A stretch of 18,883 bases of DNA from Rhodospirillaceae bacterium (GTDB taxonomy: Bacteria; Pseudomonadota; Alphaproteobacteria; UBA7985): assembly GCA_002700865.1 (NCBI GenBank), contig PAFB01000131.1, forward strand, positions 1 to 18,883. The letters run 5' to 3'. This document shows, one piece after another, positions 1-8,551 of the stretch. The notes under the pieces were generated by a model that saw only the letters and a program-made list of their open reading frames with translations, was not told where the DNA came from and ran no database searches. Within the stretch, counting starts at the first letter, position 1; every line of letters begins with the position of its first letter. The translations under genes and the position numbers were made by a program.

Positions 1-97
1 ATCGCTCAGGAAATGTAACCGAGACAGGCTTTCTTATCCAAGACGCAGGCGCCAAAGGTCAATGCCCAAAAACAAGGACTCATAAACCCTCGGCCCC

Positions 98-126
98 TTG
101 ACCCGCCCCTTGGTAAAACGTAGATT
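98..126 (+). promoter_or_regulatory. Candidate sigma-70 type promoter of the beta-oxidation cluster
   Basis: A TTGACC box at 98-103 is followed, after exactly 17 bases, by TAGATT at 121-126, which keeps four of six consensus -10 positions. Transcription would start near 133, leaving a leader of about 36 bases before the GTG start at 169. This is the best-spaced promoter seen upstream of the cluster. The call rests on sequence match only. No operator could be recognised with confidence nearby. Confidence 0.45.
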
Positions 127-168
127 TCACCATAGAAATTAGGTTTAGCGTTTTCTGGGAGGGAAACC

Positions 169-1878
169 GTGGCTAAAGCAAGCGCTCAGCACCCGTGGCT
201 TGGGAAGTACCCGAGCTATCTCGATTGGAATATGGACATTGAAACCGGTACCTTGCCGCAGCTTTGGGATGAGGCTGTTGCCAAGTTCGGTGATCGTCCG
301 TTTATGGAATTCCTCGGCAACCGGCTGAGCTACGCGGCGACGGACGCGCTGGTGGACCAGGCGGCGGCAGGGCTGCAGCAGATGGGCGTTGAGAAGGGTG
401 ATCGCATTGGTCTGTTTCTGCCGAACTGTATCTATTTCCCCGTTTTCTACTATGCCATCTGCAAGCTCGGCGGGATCGTGGTCAACTTCAACCCGACCTA
501 TCCAGCCGATCAAGTTGAGAAGCTGACCGAACAAGCCGGCGTCAAAATCATTGTTACGACGGATTTGCAGGCCGTTTACCCCAACGTCGGGCCGGTTTTT
601 GAGAAGTCGCGCGCCAATGGTGGTAGCCTGCAAAACCTGATTATCTGCCCCTTTGCCGGGTCACTGTCGGGTCTGAAGTCGATCCTGTTCCCTCTGCTGC
701 GGGGGAAAGACCTGGTCAAAGGGATCAGCGGTCCCGGGATTTCGACGTACAAAGAGGTGATGAGCCACGGCTCGGCCTACAAGCTTGCAGATTTGGACCC
801 AACAGACGTCGCGGCCTTGCAGTTTACCGGCGGCACAACCGGTCTGCCCAAGGCAGCGACGCTGACCCACGAGAATATCTTCATCAACTGTCAGCAGGCT
901 GGACGCTGGTTTCCGGGCATTCAGGATGGGCAGGAAAAGATTCTGACGGTGCTGCCGCTGTTCCACGTTTTCGCGATGACCATTTGCATGAATTACATGG
1001 CCAAGCGTGGCGGCGAAATGGTGATGCAACCGAACTTTGATAAAGACAACGCCGCCAAAGCCATCGGATCCGGCGCAACCATCTTTGCGGGTGTTCCGGC
1101 CATGTTCAACGCGCTGGCTAATCACCCTGATGTACAGTCTGGCAAGATTAAGCTCGATGCGCTGAAATATTGCGTCTCCGGTGGCGCTGCCATGCCCTAC
1201 GAAATCAAAACAAACTTCGAGAAATACGCTCCCTGTTCAGTAACCGAGGGATACGGCCTGTCTGAAACCTCACCGATCGCCACCGCCAACCCTGTCGGCG
1301 AGGCTCCACGGCTGCTTAACGACAAAATCAACTCAATTGGCCTGCCCGTGCCCAACACGGTCATCGAAATCGTCGACGAGAACGACAGTTCAAAGATCAT
1401 GCCCATGGGTGAGCGGGGCGAGATTGCGATTTCAGGGCCGCAGGTCATGCAAGGCTACTGGGCGCGTCCAGAAGCCACAGCGGAAAGCCTGCAAAACGGG
1501 CGCTTCCTGACCGGTGATATCGGCGTGATGGATGAAGACGGCTACACCTACATCGTGGACCGTAAGAAGGACATGATTGTTACCAACAACGGTTACAACG
1601 TGTACCCGCGGGACATTGAAGAAATCCTGTTCAGCCACGAAGCCGTTGCTGAGTGCGCCATCTGTGGGGTTCCTGACAGCAAGCGGGGTGAAGTGATCCT
1701 CGCGGCGGTCGTCCTGCACGAAGGCGGTGCCGCCACTGCGGACGATATCTCAGCCTTCCTGCGCGGCAAGATTGTCGATTACATGATGCCGGAACGGATC
1801 GAATTCATGGACGAGCTGCCCAAGAGTCAGGTGGGCAAGATCCTCAAGCGGGAAATCCGCGATATCTACGCAGCCTGA
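169..1878 (+). CDS. fadD: Long-chain acyl-CoA synthetase (fatty acid--CoA ligase), FadD/PimA-like
   Basis: The protein activates a fatty (or dicarboxylic) acid to its CoA thioester through an acyl-adenylate, the entry step to beta-oxidation. It has 569 residues, close to E. coli FadD. It is an AMP-forming ligase of the ANL superfamily: the ATP-binding loop TGGTTGLPKAATLTHEN starts at residue 220, the YGLSETSP motif at 362, the adenine/ribose-binding TGDIG and DRKKDMI segments follow, and the C-terminal catalytic lysine is K557 in LPKSQVGKILKRE. The start is GTG at 169, chosen because GGGAGGG (157-163) lies 5 bases upstream and the protein aligns from there. The thiolase, dehydrogenase/hydratase and acyl-CoA dehydrogenase genes follow on the same strand, which supports a catabolic role. 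A dicarboxylate ligase such as PimA of the pimelate pathway is an alternative; chain-length preference cannot be read from the sequence. Confidence 0.9.
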   Translation: MAKASAQHPWLGKYPSYLDWNMDIETGTLPQLWDEAVAKFGDRPFMEFLGNRLSYAATDALVDQAAAGLQQMGVEKGDRIGLFLPNCIYFPVFYYAICKLGGIVVNFNPTYPADQVEKLTEQAGVKIIVTTDLQAVYPNVGPVFEKSRANGGSLQNLIICPFAGSLSGLKSILFPLLRGKDLVKGISGPGISTYKEVMSHGSAYKLADLDPTDVAALQFTGGTTGLPKAATLTHENIFINCQQAGRWFPGIQDGQEKILTVLPLFHVFAMTICMNYMAKRGGEMVMQPNFDKDNAAKAIGSGATIFAGVPAMFNALANHPDVQSGKIKLDALKYCVSGGAAMPYEIKTNFEKYAPCSVTEGYGLSETSPIATANPVGEAPRLLNDKINSIGLPVPNTVIEIVDENDSSKIMPMGERGEIAISGPQVMQGYWARPEATAESLQNGRFLTGDIGVMDEDGYTYIVDRKKDMIVTNNGYNVYPRDIEEILFSHEAVAECAICGVPDSKRGEVILAAVVLHEGGAATADDISAFLRGKIVDYMMPERIEFMDELPKSQVGKILKREIRDIYAA

Positions 1879-1904
1879 TCCGATCCGGCACAGCGCTTTA
1901 AAGG

Positions 1905-1925
1905 CGTGGCCCACACCGGGCCACG
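1905..1925 (+). other. Strong stem-loop between ligase and thiolase genes
   Basis: CGTGGCCC (1905-1912) and GGGCCACG (1918-1925) form a perfect 8-bp GC-rich stem around a 5-base loop, 26 bases after the ligase stop codon. The sequence after it (TTCGAACG) has no T-run, so it is not a typical intrinsic terminator. It could stabilise or process the mRNA, or terminate weakly, and so set different expression of the ligase and the downstream genes. The structure is seen directly; the role is inferred. Confidence 0.5.
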
Positions 1926-2005
1926 TTCGAACGACACCGTACCCACACCCCTGTTTTTTGACACCCGTCTTCCAAGACCTCTGCTTCTGACAAAGGACCC
2001 CAGAA

Positions 2006-3130
2006 ATGACCCAGATCGTTATTGCGCAGTACTCGCGCTCTGCCTTTCACCCTGCGCACAAGGGCGCGCTGATCAAGACTCGTCCTGACGATATGGCAGC
2101 AGCGGTCGTCAAAGCGGTTGTTGACCGCGCAGACGTGGACCCGTCCACCATCGAAGACGTGATTCTGGGCAACGCAACCCCCGAAGGCGAACAAGGGCTG
2201 CTGATGGGGCGGCTTGTTGCCCTGCGTGCTGGTCTACCCAAAGAGGTTGGCGGCGCGACCATCAACCGCTGGTGCGGTTCATCGATGTCGGCCATCCATT
2301 ATGCAGCGGGGCAGATTGCCATGGGCGCGGGTGATGCCTTTGTCGCGGCGGGTGTCGAGTCAATGACACGGGTTCCAATGGGCGGCTTTAACCCGATGCC
2401 AAACCCACAACTGATGCAGGACGTCTATGGGGTTTACATGGGTATGGGCGAAACGGCTGAAAACGTGGCTGAACGCTACCAGATGACCCGTGAAAGTCAG
2501 GAAGCCTTCGCCGTTGAATCGCACAAGAAAGCTGCTGCGGCCCAAGCGGCTGGCAACTTCAAAGACGAGATCGTTTCCGTCGACGGCGTGGATACCGATG
2601 GCTGCATTCGCCCGGATACCAACCTTGAAGGTCTGGCCGGGCTCAAGCCGGCATTTTCCGCGACAGGCACGGTCACTGCAGGCACGTCTTCGCCTCTGAC
2701 CGATGGCGCAGCGGCGACGCTGGTGTGCTCGGCTGAATATGCGCGCGAGCACAACCTCACGCCGCTGGCTGTGATCAAGTCCATGGCGATCAATGGCTGT
2801 GATCCCGATGTCATGGGTCTGGGCCCCATTGGCGCGACCCGCAAGGCGCTCAAGCGGGCGGGGCTGGAGATCAACGATATCGACATTATTGAAATCAACG
2901 AAGCCTTTGCCTCGCAATCCATGGCCTGCATCAATGATCTCGGCATGGATGTTTCCCGCGTGAACCTGGACGGAGGCGCGATTGCGCTTGGTCATCCTCT
3001 GGGCGCGACCGGTGCCCGGATCACGGGCAAAGCAGCGGCTCTGCTGAAGCGCGAGGGCAAAAAATACGCGCTCTCCACGCAATGCATCGGCGGTGGTCAG
3101 GGCATCACCACCATCATGGAAGCAGCTTAG
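2006..3130 (+). CDS. fadA: Acetyl-CoA acyltransferase (3-ketoacyl-CoA thiolase)
   Basis: The enzyme cleaves 3-ketoacyl-CoA with CoA to acetyl-CoA and a shortened acyl-CoA, the last step of each beta-oxidation turn. It is a thiolase of 374 residues, slightly short for the family (about 385-395) but complete. The acyl-accepting cysteine is C90 in NRWCGSSMS. The NEAFA motif, the catalytic histidine H330 in GGAIALGHPLGATGAR and the second cysteine C360 in STQCIGGGQG are all present. ATG at 2006 is preceded by AAAGGA (1992-1997) at 8 bases. The gene lies between an acyl-CoA ligase and a FadN-like enzyme; the gap to the latter is only 23 bases, so the two are probably cotranscribed and may form a complex. 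A biosynthetic acetoacetyl-CoA thiolase is less likely given the neighbours. Confidence 0.92.
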   Translation: MTQIVIAQYSRSAFHPAHKGALIKTRPDDMAAAVVKAVVDRADVDPSTIEDVILGNATPEGEQGLLMGRLVALRAGLPKEVGGATINRWCGSSMSAIHYAAGQIAMGAGDAFVAAGVESMTRVPMGGFNPMPNPQLMQDVYGVYMGMGETAENVAERYQMTRESQEAFAVESHKKAAAAQAAGNFKDEIVSVDGVDTDGCIRPDTNLEGLAGLKPAFSATGTVTAGTSSPLTDGAAATLVCSAEYAREHNLTPLAVIKSMAINGCDPDVMGLGPIGATRKALKRAGLEINDIDIIEINEAFASQSMACINDLGMDVSRVNLDGGAIALGHPLGATGARITGKAAALLKREGKKYALSTQCIGGGQGITTIMEAA

Positions 3131-3153
3131 GCCCGGACGCACAGGAAAAGACC

Positions 3154-5487
3154 ATGACTGAAATCAAGAAAATCGCCGTCATCGGGTCCGGCGTTATGGG
3201 CATGGGCATTGCCGCACAGTGCGCCAATGCCGGGTTCAAAGTTGATCTGCTCGATATCGTGCCAGACGGCGCGACGGACCGCGATGCGGTCGCCAAGGAC
3301 GCTATCAAAAAGGCCCTGAAGACGGACCCCGCGCCCTTCATGCACAAGTCACGCGCCAAGTATGTGACGCCGGGTAACCTCGAAGACCATATGGACCGTC
3401 TTGCCGACGTTGACTGGATCATCGAAGTCATCATCGAGCGCGCAGACATCAAGCAGGACCTCTACCGCCGGCTCGCCGCTGTCGCCAAGCCCGAAGCCAT
3501 CATCACGTCCAACACGTCCACCATCCCGCTGTCGATCCTCACCGATGGTATGGAAAAAGCGCGGGCGGAGCGGTTTGCAATCACGCACTTTTTCAACCCG
3601 CCGCGGTATATGCAGCTGTTGGAACTGGTGACGACTGAGGCAACTGACCTAAGCGTTCGTGAAGCCCTGCGGCAGGTGTGCGATGTGGCGCTGGGGAAGA
3701 AGGTTATCGACTGTAAGGACACGCCGGGCTTCATCGGAAACCGGCTGGGGACGCTGTGGATTCAGGTCGCTACCAACGCTGCCGAAGACTATGGCCTGAC
3801 GATTGAGGAATCTGATGCCTTGGCTGGTCGGCACTTTGGCATCCCGTCCACGGGTATCTTCAAGTTGATGGATCTGGTCGGTCTGGACTTGGGGCCGTAC
3901 GTGTCAAAGTCGCTGTATGACAACGTCAATCAGGGCGACATGTTCCGCGAGGAATATCGCGATTCCAAGTTGCTGGGCGAGATGATCGCTGAAGGGTACA
4001 CAGGCCGCAAAGGCAAGGGCGGCTGGTATCGGCTGACCAAAATCGACGGCAGGCGGGTCAAGGAAGTTAAAGACCTCAGCACCGGCCAATACCGCGCGGT
4101 GGAAAAGGCCAAGGGCGCGGCGTTGGACGTCTCGAAAAAGGGCGCACGCGCGGTCTTTGAGGCGGGAGACAAGCTCGCTGAGGCGGCGTGGTCCTATATG
4201 TCCAAATACTTCGTCTACGCCGCAGACCATGCACTCGACATTGCCAACTCCATTTTTGATGTCGATGAGGCAATGAAGACCGGCTACGGCTTCAAGTGGG
4301 GCCCGTTTGAACTGATCGACGAGGTCGGACCGCAGTGGATCGCAGATAAGCTGCGCGAGGAAGGCCGCCCAGTGCCGGCGCTGCTCGACGTGGTTGGCGC
4401 TGGCTCATTCTACAAGATCGAAAACGGTGAGCGCTCCTACATGCTCGCTGACGGCTCCTTCGCCAAAGTCGTCCGCCCGGACGGCGTGCTGCTGCTGTCT
4501 GACATTAAACTGCGTGCTGAGCCGGTGATGAGGAACAGCTCGGCTTCAGTTTGGGATCTGGGTGATGGTGTGCTGTGTTTTGAGTTTACCAGCATGGCCA
4601 ATTCGCTCGACGACGGCATCATGGCGATGCTGAACAAAACCATAGCGACGATTGAAAAGGGCGACGACTACAAGGCGCTGGTCATCCACAATGAAGGCAA
4701 GAACTTCTCCGTGGGGGCCAACATCGGCGTCATGCTTTTCGGCGCGAATATCGCCGCCTGGCCACAGATTCAGGCGGGAATCAAAAACGGGCAGGATGCC
4801 TACATGAAGCTGCGCTTCGGCAAGTTCCCCGTGGTGTCGGCGCCGTCCGGGATTGCTGTCGGTGGTGGCTGTGAAATCCTGATGCACTCGGACGCGGTGC
4901 AGGCGCACGCGGAAACCTATGCCGGTCTGGTTGAGGTTGGCGTTGGCGTGATGCCCGGCTGGGGCGGTTGTAAGGAGATGGTTCGCCGTCACCTTGGCAA
5001 CAAGCGCGCCGCACGGGGGCCCATGCCGGCACTGGTCAAGGCCTTTGAGTTGATCGGCACGGCACAGGTCGCCAAGTCCGCCATGGAAGCACAGCGCGAT
5101 TTCCTGATCATCAATGAACAGGACACCATCACCTTCAACAAGGAACGGGTCCTGTTTGACGCCAAGCAGCGGGCGCTGGGCCTGCTGGAGGGCTACGAGC
5201 CGCCGGAAGAAGAAACCTTCCGTCTGCCCGGTGCCACGGGGCGAGCCGCTGTCGATTTGGCGCTGCACGACTTTCATATGAAAGGCATGGCATCGGACTA
5301 CGATGTCCATGTGGGGCGTGAAGTCGCAATGGTGCTGACAGGTGGTGACACGGATGTCACCGAGGAATTAACTGAACGCGACTTGCTGAAGTTGGAGCAA
5401 AAGCACTTCGTTGCGCTGACCAAGCAACCGAAAACCCTCGCGCGGCTGGAGCATATGCTGAGCACCAACAAGCCGCTGCGCAACTAA
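3154..5487 (+). CDS. fadN: 3-hydroxyacyl-CoA dehydrogenase / enoyl-CoA hydratase, FadN-type domain order
   Basis: This bifunctional enzyme hydrates trans-2-enoyl-CoA and then oxidises 3-hydroxyacyl-CoA with NAD+. The protein has 777 residues. The NAD-binding domain comes first (GSGVMGMG at residues 11-18; HFFNPP with catalytic H145), then the dehydrogenase C-terminal domain (KDTPGFIGNRLG) and a second half-domain, and the hydratase domain comes last (about 480-777). In the hydratase domain FSVGANI and GGGCE give the oxyanion hole and E574, and E594 lies 20 residues on, the spacing of the two catalytic glutamates in crotonases. This order is the reverse of E. coli FadB and matches Bacillus FadN. 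The start is ATG at 3154 with AGGAA (3143-3147) upstream. An in-frame ATG at 3082 lies inside the thiolase gene and adds a meaningless leader. Annotators may call it fadB or fadJ. Confidence 0.9.
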   Translation: MTEIKKIAVIGSGVMGMGIAAQCANAGFKVDLLDIVPDGATDRDAVAKDAIKKALKTDPAPFMHKSRAKYVTPGNLEDHMDRLADVDWIIEVIIERADIKQDLYRRLAAVAKPEAIITSNTSTIPLSILTDGMEKARAERFAITHFFNPPRYMQLLELVTTEATDLSVREALRQVCDVALGKKVIDCKDTPGFIGNRLGTLWIQVATNAAEDYGLTIEESDALAGRHFGIPSTGIFKLMDLVGLDLGPYVSKSLYDNVNQGDMFREEYRDSKLLGEMIAEGYTGRKGKGGWYRLTKIDGRRVKEVKDLSTGQYRAVEKAKGAALDVSKKGARAVFEAGDKLAEAAWSYMSKYFVYAADHALDIANSIFDVDEAMKTGYGFKWGPFELIDEVGPQWIADKLREEGRPVPALLDVVGAGSFYKIENGERSYMLADGSFAKVVRPDGVLLLSDIKLRAEPVMRNSSASVWDLGDGVLCFEFTSMANSLDDGIMAMLNKTIATIEKGDDYKALVIHNEGKNFSVGANIGVMLFGANIAAWPQIQAGIKNGQDAYMKLRFGKFPVVSAPSGIAVGGGCEILMHSDAVQAHAETYAGLVEVGVGVMPGWGGCKEMVRRHLGNKRAARGPMPALVKAFELIGTAQVAKSAMEAQRDFLIINEQDTITFNKERVLFDAKQRALGLLEGYEPPEEETFRLPGATGRAAVDLALHDFHMKGMASDYDVHVGREVAMVLTGGDTDVTEELTERDLLKLEQKHFVALTKQPKTLARLEHMLSTNKPLRN

Positions 5488-5533
5488 CCGAACAGAGCCA
5501 ACTGATCGAACAAACGAACAAAGGGAGGCTTAA

Positions 5534-7345
5534 ATGCCAATCACAGACGCTTACAACGCGCCCGTAAAAGACATGAAGTTCGTCCTGCATGAGTTGTGGG
5601 ATGCATCGGAGTTGAGCACGTACGAAGGCTACGAGGACGCCTCCCCGGACCTGATCAACGCCATGCTCGAAGAAGCGGCAAAGTTCATGAAGAACGAGTT
5701 GCTGCCGCTGAACCAAAGCGGTGATCGTGAGGGTTGCACGTTGGAAAACGGCGTGGTGCGTACGCCAAAGGGGTTCAAAGAGGCCTACGACAAATACTGC
5801 GAAAACGGCTTCACCTCGCTTTCCACCGACCCCAAGTACGGCGGGACGGGCTTGCCCCATACGGTTGAGTTTATGGTGCAGGAAATGGTGGTTTCGACCA
5901 ACATGGCCTTCGGCATGTATCCGGGCCTTTCGCACGGCTGTTACAACGCGATTTACCTGCACGGCTCTGAAGAGCAAAAGGATCAATATCTGCCCAAGCT
6001 GAACACAGGTGAGTGGTCCGGCACCATGTGCCTGACCGAACCCCATTGCGGGACGGATCTGGGCCTGATCAAAACCAAGGCTGAACCTCAAGGCGATGGG
6101 TCGTTCTCGATTTCCGGTCAGAAAATCTTTATTTCTGCTGGCGAACATGACCTGACAGACAACATCGTTCACCTCGTCCTTGCCAAGCTGCCGGATGCGC
6201 CAGAAGGCGTGAAGGGTATATCCCTGTTCCTGGTGCCGAAATTCATTCCAACAGCCGAGAATGAGCCCGGCCAGCGCAATGGCGTGCGCTGTAATGCCAT
6301 CGAAGAAAAAATGGGCATTCACGGCAATGCAACCTGCCAGCTGTTCTTTGACGGCGCCGTGGGTTGGATGGTTGGCCAGCCGAACAAGGGCCTCGCGGCC
6401 ATGTTCACCATGATGAACGCAGCGCGTCTGGGCGTGGGTATGCAGGGGCTTGGGATTGGTGAGATCGCTTTCCAGTCTGCCTTTGACTACGCCAAGGATC
6501 GGGGGCAGGGCCGCTCGCTTGCGGGGACCAAGTCCCCGGACAAGCCCGCAGACTCTATCCTCGTGCACCCCGACGTGCGCCGCATGCTCCTGCGGATGAA
6601 GGCAAACAACGAGGGCGGCCGGGCTCTGGCGGCTTGGATCGCGTTGAACATCGACAAGTCGATCAAGCATTCGGATCCGGAAGTCCGGGAACAGGCTGAC
6701 GATTTCGTGCAACTGATGACGCCGATCATCAAGTCCTACATGACCGACGCTGGTTCTGAGGCTGCCAATCTGGGTGTGCAGACCATGGGCGGGCATGGCT
6801 ATATCGAAGAATGGGGCATGGAGCAGTTGGTCCGTGACGCCCGGATCGCGCAGATTTATGAGGGCACCAATGGCATTCAGGCGCTTGACCTTGCCGGTCG
6901 CAAGCTTGGCGCACACTTTGGCCGCTACCTGCGCTCCTTCTTCCACCCGGTTTCAACCTTCATCGAAGACAATGCCACCAATGCTGACGCTGGTGAGTTT
7001 ATTGGCGATCTGGCCAAAAGCTTTGGCTGGTTGCAGCAGGCAACAGGGCAGATTGCTCAGAATGGCCTGAAAGACCCTGAAGAGGTCGGGGCGGCTTCCT
7101 CTGATTATTTGCGTTTGTTCGCGCTTACCGCTCTGGCTTACCTGTGGTGTGAAATGGCATTGAAGGCGAAGACAGCACTCAAGGAAGGACGCGGTGAGGC
7201 GGCCTTCTATGAAGCCAAAATCAACACGGCGCGTTTCTTCTACAAGCGCATGCTTCCCGAAGCACAGGCGATGTTCAAGATGATTGGCGCAGGCAAAGAA
7301 ACCATCATGGCCATGGACGAAGACGCTTTCTCCATCGCTGCCTAA
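5534..7345 (+). CDS. fadE: Acyl-CoA dehydrogenase, large (about 600-residue) FadE/DmdC-like type
   Basis: This flavoenzyme introduces the trans-2 double bond into acyl-CoA, passing electrons to electron-transfer flavoprotein; no etf genes lie in the window. At 603 residues it belongs to the long acyl-CoA dehydrogenases with an extra N-terminal segment and a C-terminal extension (Acyl-CoA_dh_C type), not the 380-residue kind. Visible motifs are CLTEPHCGTDLG (substrate/FAD region), KIFISAGEHDL, the GVQTMGGHGYIEEWGMEQLVRDARI block and IYEGTNGIQ with the likely catalytic base E443. ATG at 5534 follows AGGGAGG (5522-5528) at a good spacing. It sits 46 bases after the FadN-like gene, completing the pathway set. 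The same family includes DmdC (3-methylthiopropionyl-CoA dehydrogenase); the context favours fatty-acid oxidation, but the substrate is not proven. Confidence 0.88.
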   Translation: MPITDAYNAPVKDMKFVLHELWDASELSTYEGYEDASPDLINAMLEEAAKFMKNELLPLNQSGDREGCTLENGVVRTPKGFKEAYDKYCENGFTSLSTDPKYGGTGLPHTVEFMVQEMVVSTNMAFGMYPGLSHGCYNAIYLHGSEEQKDQYLPKLNTGEWSGTMCLTEPHCGTDLGLIKTKAEPQGDGSFSISGQKIFISAGEHDLTDNIVHLVLAKLPDAPEGVKGISLFLVPKFIPTAENEPGQRNGVRCNAIEEKMGIHGNATCQLFFDGAVGWMVGQPNKGLAAMFTMMNAARLGVGMQGLGIGEIAFQSAFDYAKDRGQGRSLAGTKSPDKPADSILVHPDVRRMLLRMKANNEGGRALAAWIALNIDKSIKHSDPEVREQADDFVQLMTPIIKSYMTDAGSEAANLGVQTMGGHGYIEEWGMEQLVRDARIAQIYEGTNGIQALDLAGRKLGAHFGRYLRSFFHPVSTFIEDNATNADAGEFIGDLAKSFGWLQQATGQIAQNGLKDPEEVGAASSDYLRLFALTALAYLWCEMALKAKTALKEGRGEAAFYEAKINTARFFYKRMLPEAQAMFKMIGAGKETIMAMDEDAFSIAA

Positions 7346-8551
7346 ATGCGTCCTATTGCCATCATTGGCGCAGGGCCGGCAGGTCTGGCCGCAGCTGAAG
7401 TCGTTGCGGCCTCAGGCTTGCCGGTCGTTGTGTTTGAGCAGATGCCCTCACCGGGGCGAAAGCTGCTCATGGCCGGTCTGGGTGGGCTGAACATCACGCA
7501 CTCTGAACCCGCCGATACCTTCATCGCGCGCTATAGCGAAAACGCTCCGGCCCTACGTCCCATGATTGAGGCATTTACACCCGATCATTTGCGCCAGTGG
7601 TGTCGAGACCTAGGTGAGCCGACGTTTATTGGCAGCAGCGGGCGGGTATTCCCCGATAGCTTCAAAGCGTCACCGCTGCTGCGCGCGTGGCTTGCAAAGC
7701 TGGACCGGCTGGGCGTGGAACTGCGCAATCGACATCGTTGGACCGGCTGGGATGAGGCTGGTGCCCTGACCTTCGAGTTGGGCGGTGGTGAGCGACTGGC
7801 GTTTCAGGCTTCGGCGACCGTCCTGGCGTTGGGCGGAGCCACTTGGCCGCGGCTGGGGTCCACCGGTGCATGGAAAACAGCACTGGCCGAACGCGGTGTT
7901 GCGCTATCACCCTTTGAGCCGAGTAACTGCGGGTTTGAGGTGGTTTGGTCAGAAAAGATGGTGCAAGACCACGAAGGCAAGCCACTGAAAAACACTGGTT
8001 TTCACTTTCAGAAACATCAAGCGAGGGCTGAGGCCGTGATTACCAAACGCGGTCTGGAGGGCGGCGCAATCTATGCCCTGAGCGCGCCCTTGCGAGACGC
8101 TATCAGGACCGAGGGGCCGCAAGATTTGCGACTGGATCTGGTCCCCGACTTACCGTTGCAGGCCGTCAGGCAGCGCTTGAGCAAAGCCAAGCCAAAAGAC
8201 AGCCTCACGAACCGCCTGCGTAAAGCGCTGGGTCTGTCAGCGGTTGAGCGCGCGCTGTTTTTCGAAGCGGTGGGGCCGGGCTTCGCCGGTGATCTCGCTC
8301 AAGCGGTCAAGTCAGTTCCGATCCGCGTGCACCGGCCTTTTGGGTTGGAGCGCGCGATATCGTCCGATGGGGGCGTTGCTTGGGAAGCAGTCGACTCTAG
8401 CCTGCAACTCCATGCAATGCCGGGAGTTTATGCGGCTGGCGAGATGCTGGATTGGGAAGCGCCCACCGGCGGTTACCTGTTGCAAGCCTGTATGGCGACG
8501 GGTCGTTGGGTTGGACAGGCGGTTGCTGAAAAATGCAGTAATGACGCGTAG
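7346..8551 (+). CDS. FAD-dependent oxidoreductase of the BaiN/HI0933 (YhiN) family, TIGR03862-like
   Basis: The 401-residue flavoprotein opens with a Rossmann FAD-binding motif (IIGAGPAGLAAAE, from residue 6). The family signature GRKLLMAGLGGLNITHSE follows, and it ends with GVYAAGEMLDWEAPTGGYLLQACMATG, the second FAD contact near the C-terminus. No signal peptide or membrane segment is seen, so it is probably cytoplasmic. Its ATG directly follows the TAA of the acyl-CoA dehydrogenase with no base between and no Shine-Dalgarno site, so translation is probably coupled to that gene. The physiological substrate of this family is mostly unknown. A link to acyl-CoA metabolism here is inference from position only; it may equally be a passenger at the end of the operon. 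Confidence 0.85.
   Translation: MRPIAIIGAGPAGLAAAEVVAASGLPVVVFEQMPSPGRKLLMAGLGGLNITHSEPADTFIARYSENAPALRPMIEAFTPDHLRQWCRDLGEPTFIGSSGRVFPDSFKASPLLRAWLAKLDRLGVELRNRHRWTGWDEAGALTFELGGGERLAFQASATVLALGGATWPRLGSTGAWKTALAERGVALSPFEPSNCGFEVVWSEKMVQDHEGKPLKNTGFHFQKHQARAEAVITKRGLEGGAIYALSAPLRDAIRTEGPQDLRLDLVPDLPLQAVRQRLSKAKPKDSLTNRLRKALGLSAVERALFFEAVGPGFAGDLAQAVKSVPIRVHRPFGLERAISSDGGVAWEAVDSSLQLHAMPGVYAAGEMLDWEAPTGGYLLQACMATGRWVGQAVAEKCSNDA

Noticed and set aside
1958..1986. A perfect TTGACA at 1958-1963, with a small GTCTT-cc-AAGAC dyad at 1967-1978, as a promoter for the thiolase gene.
   Set aside because: No -10-like sequence lies at 16-18 bases, and a start at the right distance would fall in the Shine-Dalgarno site of the gene.
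3082..3153. The frame upstream of the FadN-like start encodes a run of five histidines followed by GSS, like a cloning-vector His-tag leader.
   Set aside because: The bases are the normal 3' end of the thiolase gene (GGGQGITTIMEAA) read in another frame. It is chance, not vector sequence.
5357..6946. A 529-codon open frame on the - strand.
   Set aside because: It is the antisense shadow of the FadN-like and acyl-CoA dehydrogenase genes in a GC-biased genome and resembles no protein family.
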